Shown here: piece after piece, positions 16,929 to 26,940 of the stretch | How positions within the stretch are numbered: position 1 is the first letter of the stretch | Layout: the number at the start of each line of letters is the position of its first letter | Assembly: GCA_019638795.1 (NCBI GenBank) | Contig: JAHBTB010000011.1 | Coordinates: forward strand, 1-64,000 | Reading direction: 5' to 3' | DNA: 64,000 bases | Source of the DNA: Fimbriimonadaceae bacterium | GTDB taxonomy: Bacteria > Armatimonadota > Fimbriimonadia > Fimbriimonadales > Fimbriimonadaceae | Position numbers and translations under genes: made by a program | Notes under the pieces: generated by a model | What the model was told of the DNA's origin: nothing | The model's database searches: none | Seen by the model: only the letters and a program-made list of their open reading frames with translations

Positions 16929-18004
16929 GAATCCTCAAACGCCTCGATACATATGTGTTCCGCGACTTATTCCTGCCTTTACTCGCGGGAACTCTCGTCA
17001 TGGCGTTGCTCTTCGAGGCCAACGAGTTCATCGCGCTGTACAAGTACCAAATCAGTCAGATGCCGCCCCTGGCGATCGTCCAACTCGCGGTGGTGAAGCT
17101 CCCGGGCTGGCTGACGCTGTCCCTTCCCGGTGGGCTCGCCTTTGCCGTGGCGCTGGTGGTCTCGCGCCTGGTGCGGGACAGCGAACTGACCGCGATGCGG
17201 GCCGCGGGCATCCCGATCCGGCGGGTGTTGGTGGCGGTCTTGGTCGTGGGCGTCTTGTTCTCGGGGGCCAGCATGCTCCTCATCGAGCGCGTCGTGCCCG
17301 CGGCGAGCAAGAAATTCATGAAGCTGAGCCAGGAGTTCGCCCTGGTCGCGGCAAACCCACGGTTTGAGAGCAACGTGATGATCAAGTTGCCGCCCTATAC
17401 CGCGCGGTTCGGCAGTGTCGCCCGGACGAGTGACCGCGCCCTGGACCTCAAGGACATCCTGCTTGTCGAAGAACCGGCGCCCCGTAGGCTCTGGATCACG
17501 ATGGCGGACTCGGGCACCTACCGTGACGGGGTCTGGACGTTACGGGGGGCACGGTTCTTCGCCGTGGAAGACACGGCCTTGGTCTCGTTCAAGACATTGA
17601 GCGACTTCAAGGTCAACCAGAAGATCGAGGTTCCCGACCTGTTCTCGGCCAGTCTGCCCACCGACGAGACGATCGAGCAACTGTGGAAGCAGATCCAGGA
17701 GGACAAGCGGCTCGGTCGGAGCACCCGCAAGTATGAAGTCCAGTTCTATGCCAAGTTTGCCAACGCGGCGTCGTGCTTCTTCATCGCCCTCGTCAGTGCC
17801 GTCGCCTCGGTGAGGGTGGCCCGATTCGGCGCCTTTGCCGGCGTCTTCGTCAGCCTGGTGATGGCCGTCATGTACTTCAACATGTACGTCGTCGCCACCG
17901 ACATCATCGGCCAGCATGGCTGGCTCCCACCTCTCCCCGCCGCTTGGCTCGCCAACGTGGCCTTTGGGGTGATCGGCCTTGCCCTGGCGGCACGGATGGA
18001 ATGA
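16925..18004 (+). CDS. lptF: LptF/LptG family permease
   Basis: About 359 residues with the LptF/LptG layout: three membrane helices near the N-terminus (LLAGTLVMALLFEANEFIAL, a second, and VLVAVLVVGVLFSGASMLLI), a periplasmic beta-jellyroll (about 120-265) and three C-terminal helices. LptF and LptG form the inner-membrane core of the lipopolysaccharide extractor with LptB. The TTG at 16925 is chosen because it overlaps the previous stop (TTGA) and follows GGGGAGCGTGGAG. Only one LptF/G-type gene is present here. It overlaps the LptD-like gene by ATGA. Confidence 0.87.
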   Translation: MRILKRLDTYVFRDLFLPLLAGTLVMALLFEANEFIALYKYQISQMPPLAIVQLAVVKLPGWLTLSLPGGLAFAVALVVSRLVRDSELTAMRAAGIPIRRVLVAVLVVGVLFSGASMLLIERVVPAASKKFMKLSQEFALVAANPRFESNVMIKLPPYTARFGSVARTSDRALDLKDILLVEEPAPRRLWITMADSGTYRDGVWTLRGARFFAVEDTALVSFKTLSDFKVNQKIEVPDLFSASLPTDETIEQLWKQIQEDKRLGRSTRKYEVQFYAKFANAASCFFIALVSAVASVRVARFGAFAGVFVSLVMAVMYFNMYVVATDIIGQHGWLPPLPAAWLANVAFGVIGLALAARME

Positions 18005-20241
18005 GGGGCGGCCTCTTTGTGCTTTTGGCCCTTGCACCGGTGGCGGTGTGCGGCCAGGTGGGGCTGGCATTGCCCAAAGCGGTCAAGGCCTTCATGTCAC
18101 GTCAGGTGAAGCGGTTGCCGCCCGCGCAGCCCGACGGCGACGACACCCTGCGCATCATCGAGAGCCATGGCCTGCGGTTTGAGGGCGACAAGGTCGTCGC
18201 CAGCGGCGGTTTCCGCGCCCGCCTCCGGGGATATGAGTTTTGGGCAGAGAAGGTCGAGGGTGACCGGGTCTCAAACGTCTTTGTGCTGGATGGCGACGCC
18301 CATGTCGTCGGCAAGGCAGACCGGCTGGCGGCGGAGCGGCTTGTCGTGGATTTTCGGGACGGTTCGTACCGGATCTTTGAGGGCACATCGGAAGTCAGCC
18401 CGGAGCATTCAAAGGGCAGAGTGACGGGGCCGGTCTTCGTGACCGCGAAGGAAGGGCGGGGCAAGGGCGGGTTCTTTGTCGGTACCGACGGGCATGTGAC
18501 GACCTGTGAATACCTGTCGCCGCACTTTTCCATTGAAGCCGAGCGGACAGAGGTTGTCGCCGACCGGTTTGTGAAGCTCCGCCATGTCCGGGTCAAGTTG
18601 TTGGGGCGCACTATCCTCACGCTCCCCGAGTTGGTGATCCCCCTGGAAGAAAGTGCCCGGCGTCTTGTCCCGGAGATCGGCCAGAGCCAGGACGAAGGGC
18701 TGTTTGTCAAGGCCAAGTACTTCATTCCGACCGCGGGGCTCAACTACCTGATCGCGCGGCTCGACTACATGACAAAACTCGGGCTGGGTACGGGCCTTGA
18801 CTATCGCTATCAGGACAGCCGCACAACCGGTGGGGCGACTCTCTATTCCATTCTTGGCAATGACAACACATTGACCGGGACTTGGGCGCACCGACAGATG
18901 TTCGGTTCCAATGTCCTGTCATTTGAAAACACTTACCAACGAAACAACTATCTCACCGCCCCTGACTCGACTCTGTGGAGCTCTCGGGCGCAGATGTCGT
19001 TTAACGGCCGTCAGGGTTCGACAAACATCGGGTTCTTTCGTAACAGTTCGTCATCCAGCGGGTTCGATTCGACAAACCAATCCATCAACTTTGGTCATTC
19101 TTACCGTTGGAACGCGGGCCTGAGCACCAGGCTAGACCTCAATTTCAGTGAGAACAAGTACGCGACTGGAGGGACGACCCAGTCGGACAACGAGCGGGTG
19201 GACATCCGGTTTTTGGCCACGCAAGAATGGAAGCCCCTGACCGCCGAGTTCCAGTACCAACGGTCCGTGTCGGTCGCGGGGACGTCTGACTTGGGCCGCC
19301 AGTCCGACCGGACACCTCAATTGAGTCTGAGGTCGGACACAGGAAGGCTCTTTGGCTCGAAGTGGCCCCGTGACCTTGCCCGGTTCACTGCTGAGATCGG
19401 CGAGTACATCGACACCAGCACGCAACGGCCCCTGACCCGCATGAACTGGGACACCCAGTCCCACCTGATGACCTCGCGAGGGCGAAGCAGTCTCGACTTG
19501 AACGGGAGGTTTGAGCAGGGCCTCTATAGCGACGACACCGCCCAGTACGTCTTGGGTTATGACGCACGATGGAGCTACGAATACGCGGCCCGGTCGAGTT
19601 TCAACTTCAGCTATCGTAATCTGAAGGGGGTCGGGTTCACCCCGTTACCCATCGACCAGACAAGCCGATATGACGCGGTGTCCTTTGACCAGACTTACCG
19701 GCCGGGACGAAACTGGACCTTCAGCCTCCAAACTGGTTATGATGTCTACCAGGGTGCTCAAGGCCAGGTGCCTTGGCAGACCGTCGGATTCTCAAGTGTG
19801 TACAACCCAAACCCGGCGACACGGGTGCAATTCTTCAGCAATTACGACACCTACAGTCGCGCTTGGAGCACATTCCGACTGGACGGCGTGTTCCCCCTGG
19901 GCGGCGCACGGGTCAACCTTGGGGTCCGCTACGACGGGTTGCGCTCACAATGGGCGGCGTTCAACGTGCAGATGTTGGGAATCAAGAGAGGGAAGTTTGA
20001 GCTGGGGTTCCTGGCAGGTTATAACGGATACACCCAGCAGCTTGAGGCGCAACAGTACCAACTCAAGTACGATCTGCATTGTGGTGAGGCCGTGCTCGAG
20101 ATCAGCGACAACCGGGCCGGTTTCCGCTCGGGTCGGACAATCGGCCTGTTCATCCGGATCAAGGCCCTGCCGTTCACGAACAGTTTTGGCGTCGGCCAGC
20201 GCGGCCAGAACGTCTTCGGGTCTAGTGGGATCGGTTACTAG
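18001..20241 (+). CDS. lptD: LptD-like outer-membrane LPS assembly protein
   Basis: About 746 residues. A signal peptide (MRGGLFVLLALAPVAVCGQ) is followed by an OstA/LptA-like jellyroll (residues about 50-200: LRFEGDKVVASGGFRARLRG, VVGKADRLAAERLVVDF). A long C-terminal region with alternating aromatic beta-strands follows (SLRSDTGRLFGSKWPRDLAR, FNFSYRNLKGVGF) and ends in an aromatic residue, as expected for a beta-barrel. The combination is that of LptD, which inserts LPS into the outer leaflet. Sequence is far from proteobacterial LptD, so the call is LptD-like. Start by ATGA overlap with lptF. Confidence 0.75.
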   Translation: MRGGLFVLLALAPVAVCGQVGLALPKAVKAFMSRQVKRLPPAQPDGDDTLRIIESHGLRFEGDKVVASGGFRARLRGYEFWAEKVEGDRVSNVFVLDGDAHVVGKADRLAAERLVVDFRDGSYRIFEGTSEVSPEHSKGRVTGPVFVTAKEGRGKGGFFVGTDGHVTTCEYLSPHFSIEAERTEVVADRFVKLRHVRVKLLGRTILTLPELVIPLEESARRLVPEIGQSQDEGLFVKAKYFIPTAGLNYLIARLDYMTKLGLGTGLDYRYQDSRTTGGATLYSILGNDNTLTGTWAHRQMFGSNVLSFENTYQRNNYLTAPDSTLWSSRAQMSFNGRQGSTNIGFFRNSSSSSGFDSTNQSINFGHSYRWNAGLSTRLDLNFSENKYATGGTTQSDNERVDIRFLATQEWKPLTAEFQYQRSVSVAGTSDLGRQSDRTPQLSLRSDTGRLFGSKWPRDLARFTAEIGEYIDTSTQRPLTRMNWDTQSHLMTSRGRSSLDLNGRFEQGLYSDDTAQYVLGYDARWSYEYAARSSFNFSYRNLKGVGFTPLPIDQTSRYDAVSFDQTYRPGRNWTFSLQTGYDVYQGAQGQVPWQTVGFSSVYNPNPATRVQFFSNYDTYSRAWSTFRLDGVFPLGGARVNLGVRYDGLRSQWAAFNVQMLGIKRGKFELGFLAGYNGYTQQLEAQQYQLKYDLHCGEAVLEISDNRAGFRSGRTIGLFIRIKALPFTNSFGVGQRGQNVFGSSGIGY

Positions 20242-22152
20242 ATGAGCTTCGTCGTCGCCCTCCTTGTCGTGGTCGTCACCGGCTTGGCCGGGCTGCCGCT
20301 CTCTCGCCGGTGGGGATGGTCGGTAGAGGAGCGCCTGGGTGCGGGTGTCCTGGTCGGGTGTGGGGCGCTGGGCACCGCTACGCTGCTGGTCGGATTGTTG
20401 CCCGGCGGTCTCAAGCTGGCCGTCTGGGTGGTCCCCGCCCTCTTCGCATGGCCGGCGTGGAAGGGCTATGGCGAGCTTCGCTCCCTTGAGTTCGGCCGGC
20501 CAAAACCTGACCAGGCCGGCCGGTTCCTCCTTGTCGGTATCGTCCTGCTCGCCTTGTTTTCGCTCGTCGGCGCCCTGTCGTTTCCGGACTCCCTAGAATG
20601 GGACAGCCTGGCTTACCACCTCGCCGTGCCTAAGCTGTGGCTGCACGCCGGACAGATCGGATATGTGCAGGGCATCCACCATTCAAACTTTCCATTTGTC
20701 GTCGAATGTGCGGAGATGTGGGGCTTGGCCGCCGCCGGGTACGCCGGGGCGAAGCTGGTCAGCTGGTCCTTGATGGTGGCCGGGGCACTGACCGTTTATG
20801 GAATGGCCAAGCGATGGTCGGGGCCCGCCGCCGGACATTGGGCGGCCCTGGCGGTGATGGCCTCTCCCGTGGTCGCCTGGGAAGGCGGGACCGCCTACAT
20901 CGACCACGTCCACGGACTGTTCGCCGGCCTCGGAGTCCTCTACCTGGGCGAATGGGTGAAACGCCGTCCTGATGCCAGCGTCTGGCCCGCGGGGATCTTG
21001 CTTGGCCTGGCCTGCGCCTCGAAACTCACCGGCTTGCAGACCTTGGCCGTCGCCGGCGTGGCGGCCCTGGTTTTCGTCTTGCGGTCGCGAGACCGGAAGG
21101 TGGGCCCTCTCTTGGTGGCGGGTGCCCTTGCCTTCGCCATCGCGTCGCCGTGGTTGGTCAAGTCGTTTGTCTACACGGGCAACCCGGTCTATCCCTTCTT
21201 CTATGAGAAACTCGGCGGCAAGGATTGGGACGGGTGGCGGGCCTCGATCTACCGCGACGAACAGCAGTCGTTCGGGGTCGAGCGCACGGCGACGGGCCGG
21301 TCCCCTGCGCTGGTCGGCCACGCCGTCCTCGGGCTCGCTTACCAGCCGGGCCGCTACACAAACCCGCGCCAGACCGAGGGCGGTGGGTCGCCGACCGGTG
21401 CGGTCGGCGCCCTCGCCATAGTGACGCTGTTCCTGCTTGCCGTCAGGGGGCCCCGCGACACGGTGGCGAAGTTCACCCTGACGACGGTGGGGCTGTCCTT
21501 GGCGGCATGGTTCGTCTTGAGCCAGCAGAGCCGGTACCTGGCGACTCTCGCGGTCGTCGCGGCCCCGTTTGTGCCGGTGGTCTATGGCCGAGGAGGGTGG
21601 CAGTGGCTTGGGCGCGTCCTTGTCGCCGGGCAGGCCGCCGCGACCCTCTTTGTGCTTTACACCCTGCAGACCAAGGACCAGATGCAAGTCCTGTTTGGCG
21701 TCGTGCCTCCTGCCGCCTACCAGCGGGCCCGGGTCGGCTTCACCGATCCGGCCCAATACCTGAACGCCGACCCGGAAGTCACCAAAGTCGCCCTTTATGA
21801 CGAGGTCTTTGGGTTTCTCCTTGACAAACCGTACTTCTGGGCGAACCCGGGCCACAGCAAGCTGATTCCCTACGAGACGATCAGCGACGGTACCGGTCTG
21901 GCGGACGCTTTGCGCCGGCTGGGTTTCTCCCATGTCTATTGGAACACGATGTACCTCGCCCCTGACGCTTGGGACAGGTTCTTGGCCGCCAGCGGCATGC
22001 AGCCTGGCGAGCCGTATTCGGACAAGGAGCGCGAGGAGATGTCGCGGGACTTGAACCTCAAGTGGCACATGCTGGTCGCCGAGGCGGTCCGGTCCGGTCG
22101 CCTCGTCCCGGAGAAGGCGTTCGGCCGGCGGCTCATCTTCAAGCTGAATTGA
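20242..22152 (+). CDS. GT-C type membrane glycosyltransferase
   Basis: A 636-residue integral membrane protein with about 11-13 hydrophobic segments. The first large loop holds FPDSLEWDSLAYHLAVPKLW, with acidic residues where GT39/GT83-type polyprenyl-phosphate-sugar transferases place their metal or base site. The C-terminal third is periplasmic. These enzymes use lipid-linked sugars to decorate lipids or proteins on the outer face of the inner membrane. The ATG immediately follows the lptD stop with no spacer. Substrate is unknown; modification of lipid A-like glycolipid is a reasonable guess from its neighbours. Confidence 0.68.
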   Translation: MSFVVALLVVVVTGLAGLPLSRRWGWSVEERLGAGVLVGCGALGTATLLVGLLPGGLKLAVWVVPALFAWPAWKGYGELRSLEFGRPKPDQAGRFLLVGIVLLALFSLVGALSFPDSLEWDSLAYHLAVPKLWLHAGQIGYVQGIHHSNFPFVVECAEMWGLAAAGYAGAKLVSWSLMVAGALTVYGMAKRWSGPAAGHWAALAVMASPVVAWEGGTAYIDHVHGLFAGLGVLYLGEWVKRRPDASVWPAGILLGLACASKLTGLQTLAVAGVAALVFVLRSRDRKVGPLLVAGALAFAIASPWLVKSFVYTGNPVYPFFYEKLGGKDWDGWRASIYRDEQQSFGVERTATGRSPALVGHAVLGLAYQPGRYTNPRQTEGGGSPTGAVGALAIVTLFLLAVRGPRDTVAKFTLTTVGLSLAAWFVLSQQSRYLATLAVVAAPFVPVVYGRGGWQWLGRVLVAGQAAATLFVLYTLQTKDQMQVLFGVVPPAAYQRARVGFTDPAQYLNADPEVTKVALYDEVFGFLLDKPYFWANPGHSKLIPYETISDGTGLADALRRLGFSHVYWNTMYLAPDAWDRFLAASGMQPGEPYSDKEREEMSRDLNLKWHMLVAEAVRSGRLVPEKAFGRRLIFKLN

Positions 22153-22198
22153 GTCCCGGTGCCAGTCTGCTGGCGGCCCCACAATCGGGGCTGCGACG

Positions 22199-22738
22199 AT
22201 GGACCAAGCAGCGTGGGAGAAGGGGCCGTTTCAAAGGGCGTTGAGCGAGGGGGCCGACCTCCCCTCGACCGGTGAGACCGAGTTTGAACGTCCACGGGGC
22301 GTGCACAGCATCCAGGTGCGCGAGGGGTTCACCAACGTCCGCGTCTACGGTCTGTCGGAACCGCTTCCCCAGGCCCGGATCGACGTCTTGGCGGCCGTCG
22401 CCGAACATGGGGTGAGTATCGATTTCTTAAAGTTCACCCCGGACGGACTGTCGTTTGTCGTGCCTGATTCAGACCAACCCGCGGCATCGGCCGCGCTCCA
22501 GTCCAAGGGAGCGATGCAAGAAGCCAAGGGAGACCGCTGCGTGGTCACCGCCCATGCGGTGAACATGCGGGACGAGGAAGGCCTGATCGCCCGTCTGGTG
22601 TCGGCGGCCATCGCCTCGGGCACGGAGATCGACCACATGGGCGACATGCACGACCGGGTGCTTTTCGTGGTGAGCAAGACCGACGTCGGAAAGCTAGAAG
22701 AGGCGCTCCGCACCGGCTCTCAGGAGGAGCAGGCGTGA
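22199..22738 (+). CDS. stand-alone double-ACT-domain protein
   Basis: A 179-residue soluble protein. Residues about 38-105 (IQVREGFTNVRVYGL, LAAVAEHGVSIDFLKFTPDG) and about 108-172 (CVVTAHAVNMRDEEGLIARL, AIASGTEIDHMGDMHDRVLF) read as two tandem ACT-type regulatory domains like the C-terminal half of aspartate kinase, with no kinase domain. It overlaps lysC (GTGA), so it is probably made in step with it and may form or modulate its allosteric site. This pairing is inferred; ACT assignments are by pattern only. Confidence 0.65.
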   Translation: MDQAAWEKGPFQRALSEGADLPSTGETEFERPRGVHSIQVREGFTNVRVYGLSEPLPQARIDVLAAVAEHGVSIDFLKFTPDGLSFVVPDSDQPAASAALQSKGAMQEAKGDRCVVTAHAVNMRDEEGLIARLVSAAIASGTEIDHMGDMHDRVLFVVSKTDVGKLEEALRTGSQEEQA

Positions 22739-24078
22739 AAGTCCGCGTCATGAAGTTTGGCGGGACGAGCGTCCGGACGGCCGAGGCGCGGATGGCCGCG
22801 GCATTACGGGTCATCTCGGCGAAGGAGCAAGGGTTTGCCCCGGTCGTCGTCGTCAGCGCGATCGGCCGGCGCGGCGAGCCCTACGCCACCGACACCCTGT
22901 TGCAATTGGTCCAGGCGGTCGACCCCTCGGTGAAGGCCGACGCCCGCGAACTGGACATGATCATGGCCGTCGGCGAGATCTTGTCGAGCGTGGTCTTTGT
23001 CCAGACGCTCAAGTCATTGGGCCATCGCGCGATGTCGTTCCGGGGTGGCCAGGCAGGCATCCGCACGGACGCGGTCTACGGGAACGCCCGCATCCTTGGC
23101 GTGAACCCGCAGGGTCTCATGGAAGCCCTGATGCGCGGGGTCATCCCCGTCGTCTGTGGGTTCCAGGGCGTGTGGACCCACGGCAAGCTGCCGGGAGGCG
23201 AGCTCAACACCCTCGGCCGAGGCGGGTCGGACACCACCGCCGCCGCGGTGGGAGCCGCCCTGAGCGCCGACGCAGTCGAGATCTATACCGACGTGGACGG
23301 CGTCAAGACCGCCGACCCGGACTTCGTGAAGGACGCCCCGACCCTCCGGCGCGTCACCTACGACGAGGTCGCCGAGATCGCCCACCTTGGCGCCAAAGTC
23401 CTCCACCCCCGCGCGGCGGAGATCGCGATGAAGTTTTCCATCCCCCTGTGGGTGAAAAGCACGTTCACCGACGACTCAGGCACCGAAATCGTCGACGGCG
23501 TCCAACTCCCCGGGCGGCGGGTCACCGGCGTGACCCACACCGGAAAGCTGGTCTACATCCAGATCGACCTGGCTGGCGTGGAGCCCGCCCATCGGACGAC
23601 CTTTGAGGCCCGGATATACGAGACCCTGGCCCGCTACCACGTCAACCTCTACATGACGACACTGACGTCGGGAGGCATCGGGTTCGCCGTCTCGCGTGAC
23701 CAGTTCGCCGAGGTGCAGGACATGTTCGACTCGCTCGTGATGCCGGTCGTGAGCGGAACGACGACGGTCTACCTGGTGCAGTCCAGCGACAAGGAAAGCA
23801 AGGCGTTCGCGACCCAGAGCCAACTCCTCGCCGGGCTCGGCGACGTCCGGGTCGTCAAGCTCCATGTCACCGAAGGTTGCACGATGGTCTCGGTCGTCGG
23901 CAAGGAGTACATCCAGCGTCCCGGCGTCTATCTGGCCGTGCTGAGGGCCCTTCACGAAGCCCAGATTCCCGTCCTGCAGACATGCGACAGCGACTTCTCG
24001 TTGAGCGTCTTGGTCCCGGAATCGGAGTTGCGCCGGTGCGTCGCGCTCTTGCACGAACGACTGACCGAAGATGAGTGA
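22735..24078 (+). CDS. lysC: aspartate kinase
   Basis: A 447-residue enzyme phosphorylating L-aspartate at the head of the lysine, threonine and methionine pathway. The kinase domain starts MKFGGTSVRTAEARM and includes GRGGSDTTAAAVGAALSAD and YTDVDGVKTADP. A C-terminal region (about 300-447) with GCTMVSVVGKEY and two ACT-like halves gives feedback control. A GTG at 22735 starts the gene in a GTGA overlap with the ACT protein. Its 3' end overlaps folP by 8 nt. Confidence 0.95.
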   Translation: MKVRVMKFGGTSVRTAEARMAAALRVISAKEQGFAPVVVVSAIGRRGEPYATDTLLQLVQAVDPSVKADARELDMIMAVGEILSSVVFVQTLKSLGHRAMSFRGGQAGIRTDAVYGNARILGVNPQGLMEALMRGVIPVVCGFQGVWTHGKLPGGELNTLGRGGSDTTAAAVGAALSADAVEIYTDVDGVKTADPDFVKDAPTLRRVTYDEVAEIAHLGAKVLHPRAAEIAMKFSIPLWVKSTFTDDSGTEIVDGVQLPGRRVTGVTHTGKLVYIQIDLAGVEPAHRTTFEARIYETLARYHVNLYMTTLTSGGIGFAVSRDQFAEVQDMFDSLVMPVVSGTTTVYLVQSSDKESKAFATQSQLLAGLGDVRVVKLHVTEGCTMVSVVGKEYIQRPGVYLAVLRALHEAQIPVLQTCDSDFSLSVLVPESELRRCVALLHERLTEDE

Positions 24079-24880
24079 CCGGCCCGTGTGGATCATGGGG
24101 GTGCTCAACGTCACTCCGGACAGCTTCAGCGACGGGGGGCGATACGTGGCCAAGGACCGGGCCGTCGAACACGGCGTCGAGATGTGGGGTCAGGGAGCGG
24201 ACATTGTCGACGTCGGCGGAGAGTCGACCCGTCCTGGTGCCGCTCCGGTCGGCCCTGAGGAAGAAACCCGGCGGGTCCTGCCCGTCGTCGAGGCCCTCGT
24301 CGCCCAAGGGGTCCGCGTGTCGGTGGACACGAGCAAGGGTTCGGTCGCCGAGGCCTGCCTGAAGGCTGGGGCATGGATGGTCAATGACGTCACCGCCGGA
24401 TCAGACCCCGCCCTGTTGGCCGCGACCGCCGACCATGGCGCCCATCTCTGCCTGATGCATATGCAAGGCGACCCGAGGACCATGCAGGTGGACCCCGCCT
24501 ACGGGGACGTCGTCCGCGAGGTGAAGGAGTTCTTGGTCGAGCGGGCGGAGATGGCCACGGACGCAGGCGTGGCCCGCGACCAGATATGGATTGATCCGGG
24601 GATCGGTTTTGGCAAGAATGTGCGGCATAACCTGCTCTTAGTCGAACACTTAGAGGAGTTGGTGGCTACCGGGTTTCCCGTCTTGGTCGGGGCCAGCCGC
24701 AAGAGCTTCCTCGGCAAGCTGGGCGGGGGCGAGTCCGCCGCCGACCGCCTGGCCGCGACCATCGCCGTCCACACTTTGGCCCAGTACAAGGGCGCCCGGG
24801 CCTTACGTGTCCACGATGTCGAGGCGGCGAAGAGGGCCTCAGCCCTTGTCACCGCGACGCAGTCTGCCGACAATCCTTGA
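24071..24880 (+). CDS. folP: dihydropteroate synthase
   Basis: A 269-residue TIM-barrel enzyme condensing p-aminobenzoate with dihydropterin pyrophosphate in folate synthesis, the target of sulfonamides. Signature motifs are all present: GVLNVTPDSFSDGG, DVGGESTRPGA, DPGIGFGKNVRHN and LVGASRKSFLG. It overlaps lysC, forming one transcription unit. A small hairpin (CCTGGT/ACCAGG, 24889-24908) follows the stop. Confidence 0.95.
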   Translation: MSDRPVWIMGVLNVTPDSFSDGGRYVAKDRAVEHGVEMWGQGADIVDVGGESTRPGAAPVGPEEETRRVLPVVEALVAQGVRVSVDTSKGSVAEACLKAGAWMVNDVTAGSDPALLAATADHGAHLCLMHMQGDPRTMQVDPAYGDVVREVKEFLVERAEMATDAGVARDQIWIDPGIGFGKNVRHNLLLVEHLEELVATGFPVLVGASRKSFLGKLGGGESAADRLAATIAVHTLAQYKGARALRVHDVEAAKRASALVTATQSADNP

Positions 24881-24940
24881 GGCGTCCGCCTGGTCTGGTA
24901 AAACCAGGAGAGCAAGGTCGCAAGGACGCATTTGACCACC

Positions 24941-25996
24941 ATGAAAGTCGCGTTGATCACGGGGATCACGGGCCAGGACGGCTCGTATTTGGCTGAACAG
25001 CTATTGGAGAAGGGCTACACCGTCCACGGTATGGTCCGGAGGTCGTCGAGCCTCAACACTTTCCGCATCGACCATCTGTACGACGACCCGGAGATCCACG
25101 GCAAGCGGTTCTTCCTTCACTACGGCGACCTCACCGACAGCAGCAATCTTAACCGCCTGCTCGAAAAGATCGGGCCGGACGAAATCTACAACCTTGCGGC
25201 CCAGAGCCACGTCAAAGTCTCGTTCGAGGTTCCCGAGTACACCGCTGAAGTCGACGGAGTCGGGACCCTCCGCTTCCTGGACGCGATCAAGGAAGTCGGG
25301 CTTAAGGAAAAGACGCGCTTCTACCAGGCGTCGACCAGCGAACTCTACGGCAAAGTCCAGGCCGTCCCGCAGGACGAGAACACACCTTTTTATCCCCGTT
25401 CGCCTTATGGGGTCGCGAAGCTTTACGGCTATTGGATCGTGGTCAACTACCGGGAATCGTACGACTTGTTCGCGGTCAACGGCATCCTCTTCAACCATGA
25501 GTCGCCGCGCCGTGGACGTACGTTTGTCACCCGCAAGGTCACCCAAGCTGCCGCATGCATCAAGCTGGGCCTGCAGGACGTGCTGACCCTGGGCAATATG
25601 GACTCCAAGCGAGACTGGGGCTACGCTCCGGAGTACACCGAAGGGATGTGGCGGATGTTGCAGCAGGACAAGCCGGACGATTTTGTCCTTGCCACCAACG
25701 AGACCCAAACGATCCGCGAGTTTGTGCAGTGGTCGTTTGAAGAGCTTGACATGCCGCTGGAGTTTTGCGGTGAAGGCGACCAGGAGGTTGGCATCAACCG
25801 GAAGACGGGAAAGACCGTCGTCCGTGTCAGTCCACAGTTCTATCGCCCGGCGGAGGTCGATCTTCTCGTCGGCAACGCGGCCAAGGCCAAGCAGATCCTG
25901 GGTTGGGAGGCCAAGACCAAGGCCCGCGCCCTGTGCAGCCTCATGGTGAAAGCGGATTTTGAGGCGGCGCAAAAGTACGGTGTGAACGCCCAATGA
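24941..25996 (+). CDS. gmd: GDP-mannose 4,6-dehydratase
   Basis: About 351 residues of an extended short-chain dehydrogenase that converts GDP-mannose to GDP-4-keto-6-deoxymannose. Rossmann motif [19 protein letters not shown], catalytic YGVAKLY (Tyr-x3-Lys) and the Gmd-typical [16 protein letters not shown] are visible. The family start fits the ATG at 24941; a TTG at 24932 is in frame and better spaced from AAGGA (24922-24926), so three extra residues are possible. It overlaps fcl by ATGA. Confidence 0.95.
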   Translation: MKVALITGITGQDGSYLAEQLLEKGYTVHGMVRRSSSLNTFRIDHLYDDPEIHGKRFFLHYGDLTDSSNLNRLLEKIGPDEIYNLAAQSHVKVSFEVPEYTAEVDGVGTLRFLDAIKEVGLKEKTRFYQASTSELYGKVQAVPQDENTPFYPRSPYGVAKLYGYWIVVNYRESYDLFAVNGILFNHESPRRGRTFVTRKVTQAAACIKLGLQDVLTLGNMDSKRDWGYAPEYTEGMWRMLQQDKPDDFVLATNETQTIREFVQWSFEELDMPLEFCGEGDQEVGINRKTGKTVVRVSPQFYRPAEVDLLVGNAAKAKQILGWEAKTKARALCSLMVKADFEAAQKYGVNAQ

Positions 25997-26940
25997 AGGC
26001 CCTTGATCCGCGCGACCGCGTCCTTGTCGCCGGCCATCGCGGCATGGTCGGTTCCGCCGTCGTCCGTGCGCTCCGGGCCCGCGGATTCAGCGACGTCATC
26101 GAGGCAGGGCGGTCAAGCGTCGACTTGACAAACCAAGCGGAGACCTTCGCTTATCTTGCCGACAAGCGGCCGGACGTGGTGGTCGTGGCGGCAGCTAAGG
26201 TCGGCGGCATCGTCGCTAACGACACCTATCCGGCCGAGTTCGCCTATGACAACATCGCTATCGCGGCCAACATGATCGAGGGAAGCAAGCGGGCCGGTGT
26301 GGAACGGATGATGTTCTTGGGCAGTTCATGCATCTATCCTAAGTTTGCCGACCAACCGATCAAAGAGTCGAGCTTGTTGACCGGTGCCCTGGAGCCGACC
26401 AACGAGGCGTACGCGGTGGCCAAGATCGCCGGGATCAAGATGGCAGCTTACTACCGCAAGCAGTACGGATTGGACTACCGCAGCGTGCTCCCATGCAACC
26501 TCTACGGGCCGGGGGACAACTACCACCCCACCAACTCGCACGTTCTGCCCGCCTTCATCCGGCGCTTTGTCGAGGCCCACGAGCAAGGCGTGGACGAGGT
26601 GACGATCTGGGGCACGGGAACCCCCCTCCGCGAGTTCTTGCACTCGGACGACTGTGCGGACGGCATCTTGTTTGCCCTCGAGCACCCTGACGCCCCAGAC
26701 ATCATGAACCTGGGTAGTGGTGACGAGATTTCGATCGCGGACCTGGCCCAGATGGTCGCAGGGGTCGTCGGATACCAAGGGAGAACGAACTATGACCCGA
26801 CCAAACCCGACGGCACCCCACGCAAACTAATGGACAACTCGGCCATGAGGAGCCTGGGTTGGACACCCAAAATCAGCTTGCGCGAAGGGATCGCCGGAGC
26901 GGTCGAGGACTTCAGGGCCAACCACCGGGTGTCGGCCTGA
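25993..26940 (+). CDS. fcl: GDP-L-fucose synthase
   Basis: A 315-residue epimerase/reductase that turns GDP-4-keto-6-deoxymannose into GDP-L-fucose. It shows [18 protein letters not shown] (nucleotide binding), [24 protein letters not shown] (Tyr-x3-Lys) and [18 protein letters not shown], all characteristic of GDP-fucose synthase. Overlap with gmd (ATGA) and by one base with the following glycosyltransferase (TGATG) makes a three-gene fucosylation cassette fed by ManC. Confidence 0.95.
   Translation: MKALDPRDRVLVAGHRGMVGSAVVRALRARGFSDVIEAGRSSVDLTNQAETFAYLADKRPDVVVVAAAKVGGIVANDTYPAEFAYDNIAIAANMIEGSKRAGVERMMFLGSSCIYPKFADQPIKESSLLTGALEPTNEAYAVAKIAGIKMAAYYRKQYGLDYRSVLPCNLYGPGDNYHPTNSHVLPAFIRRFVEAHEQGVDEVTIWGTGTPLREFLHSDDCADGILFALEHPDAPDIMNLGSGDEISIADLAQMVAGVVGYQGRTNYDPTKPDGTPRKLMDNSAMRSLGWTPKISLREGIAGAVEDFRANHRVSA

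Noticed and set aside
25001-25993. 330-codon antisense frame over gmd
   Set aside because: Opposite a highly conserved enzyme; composition artefact.
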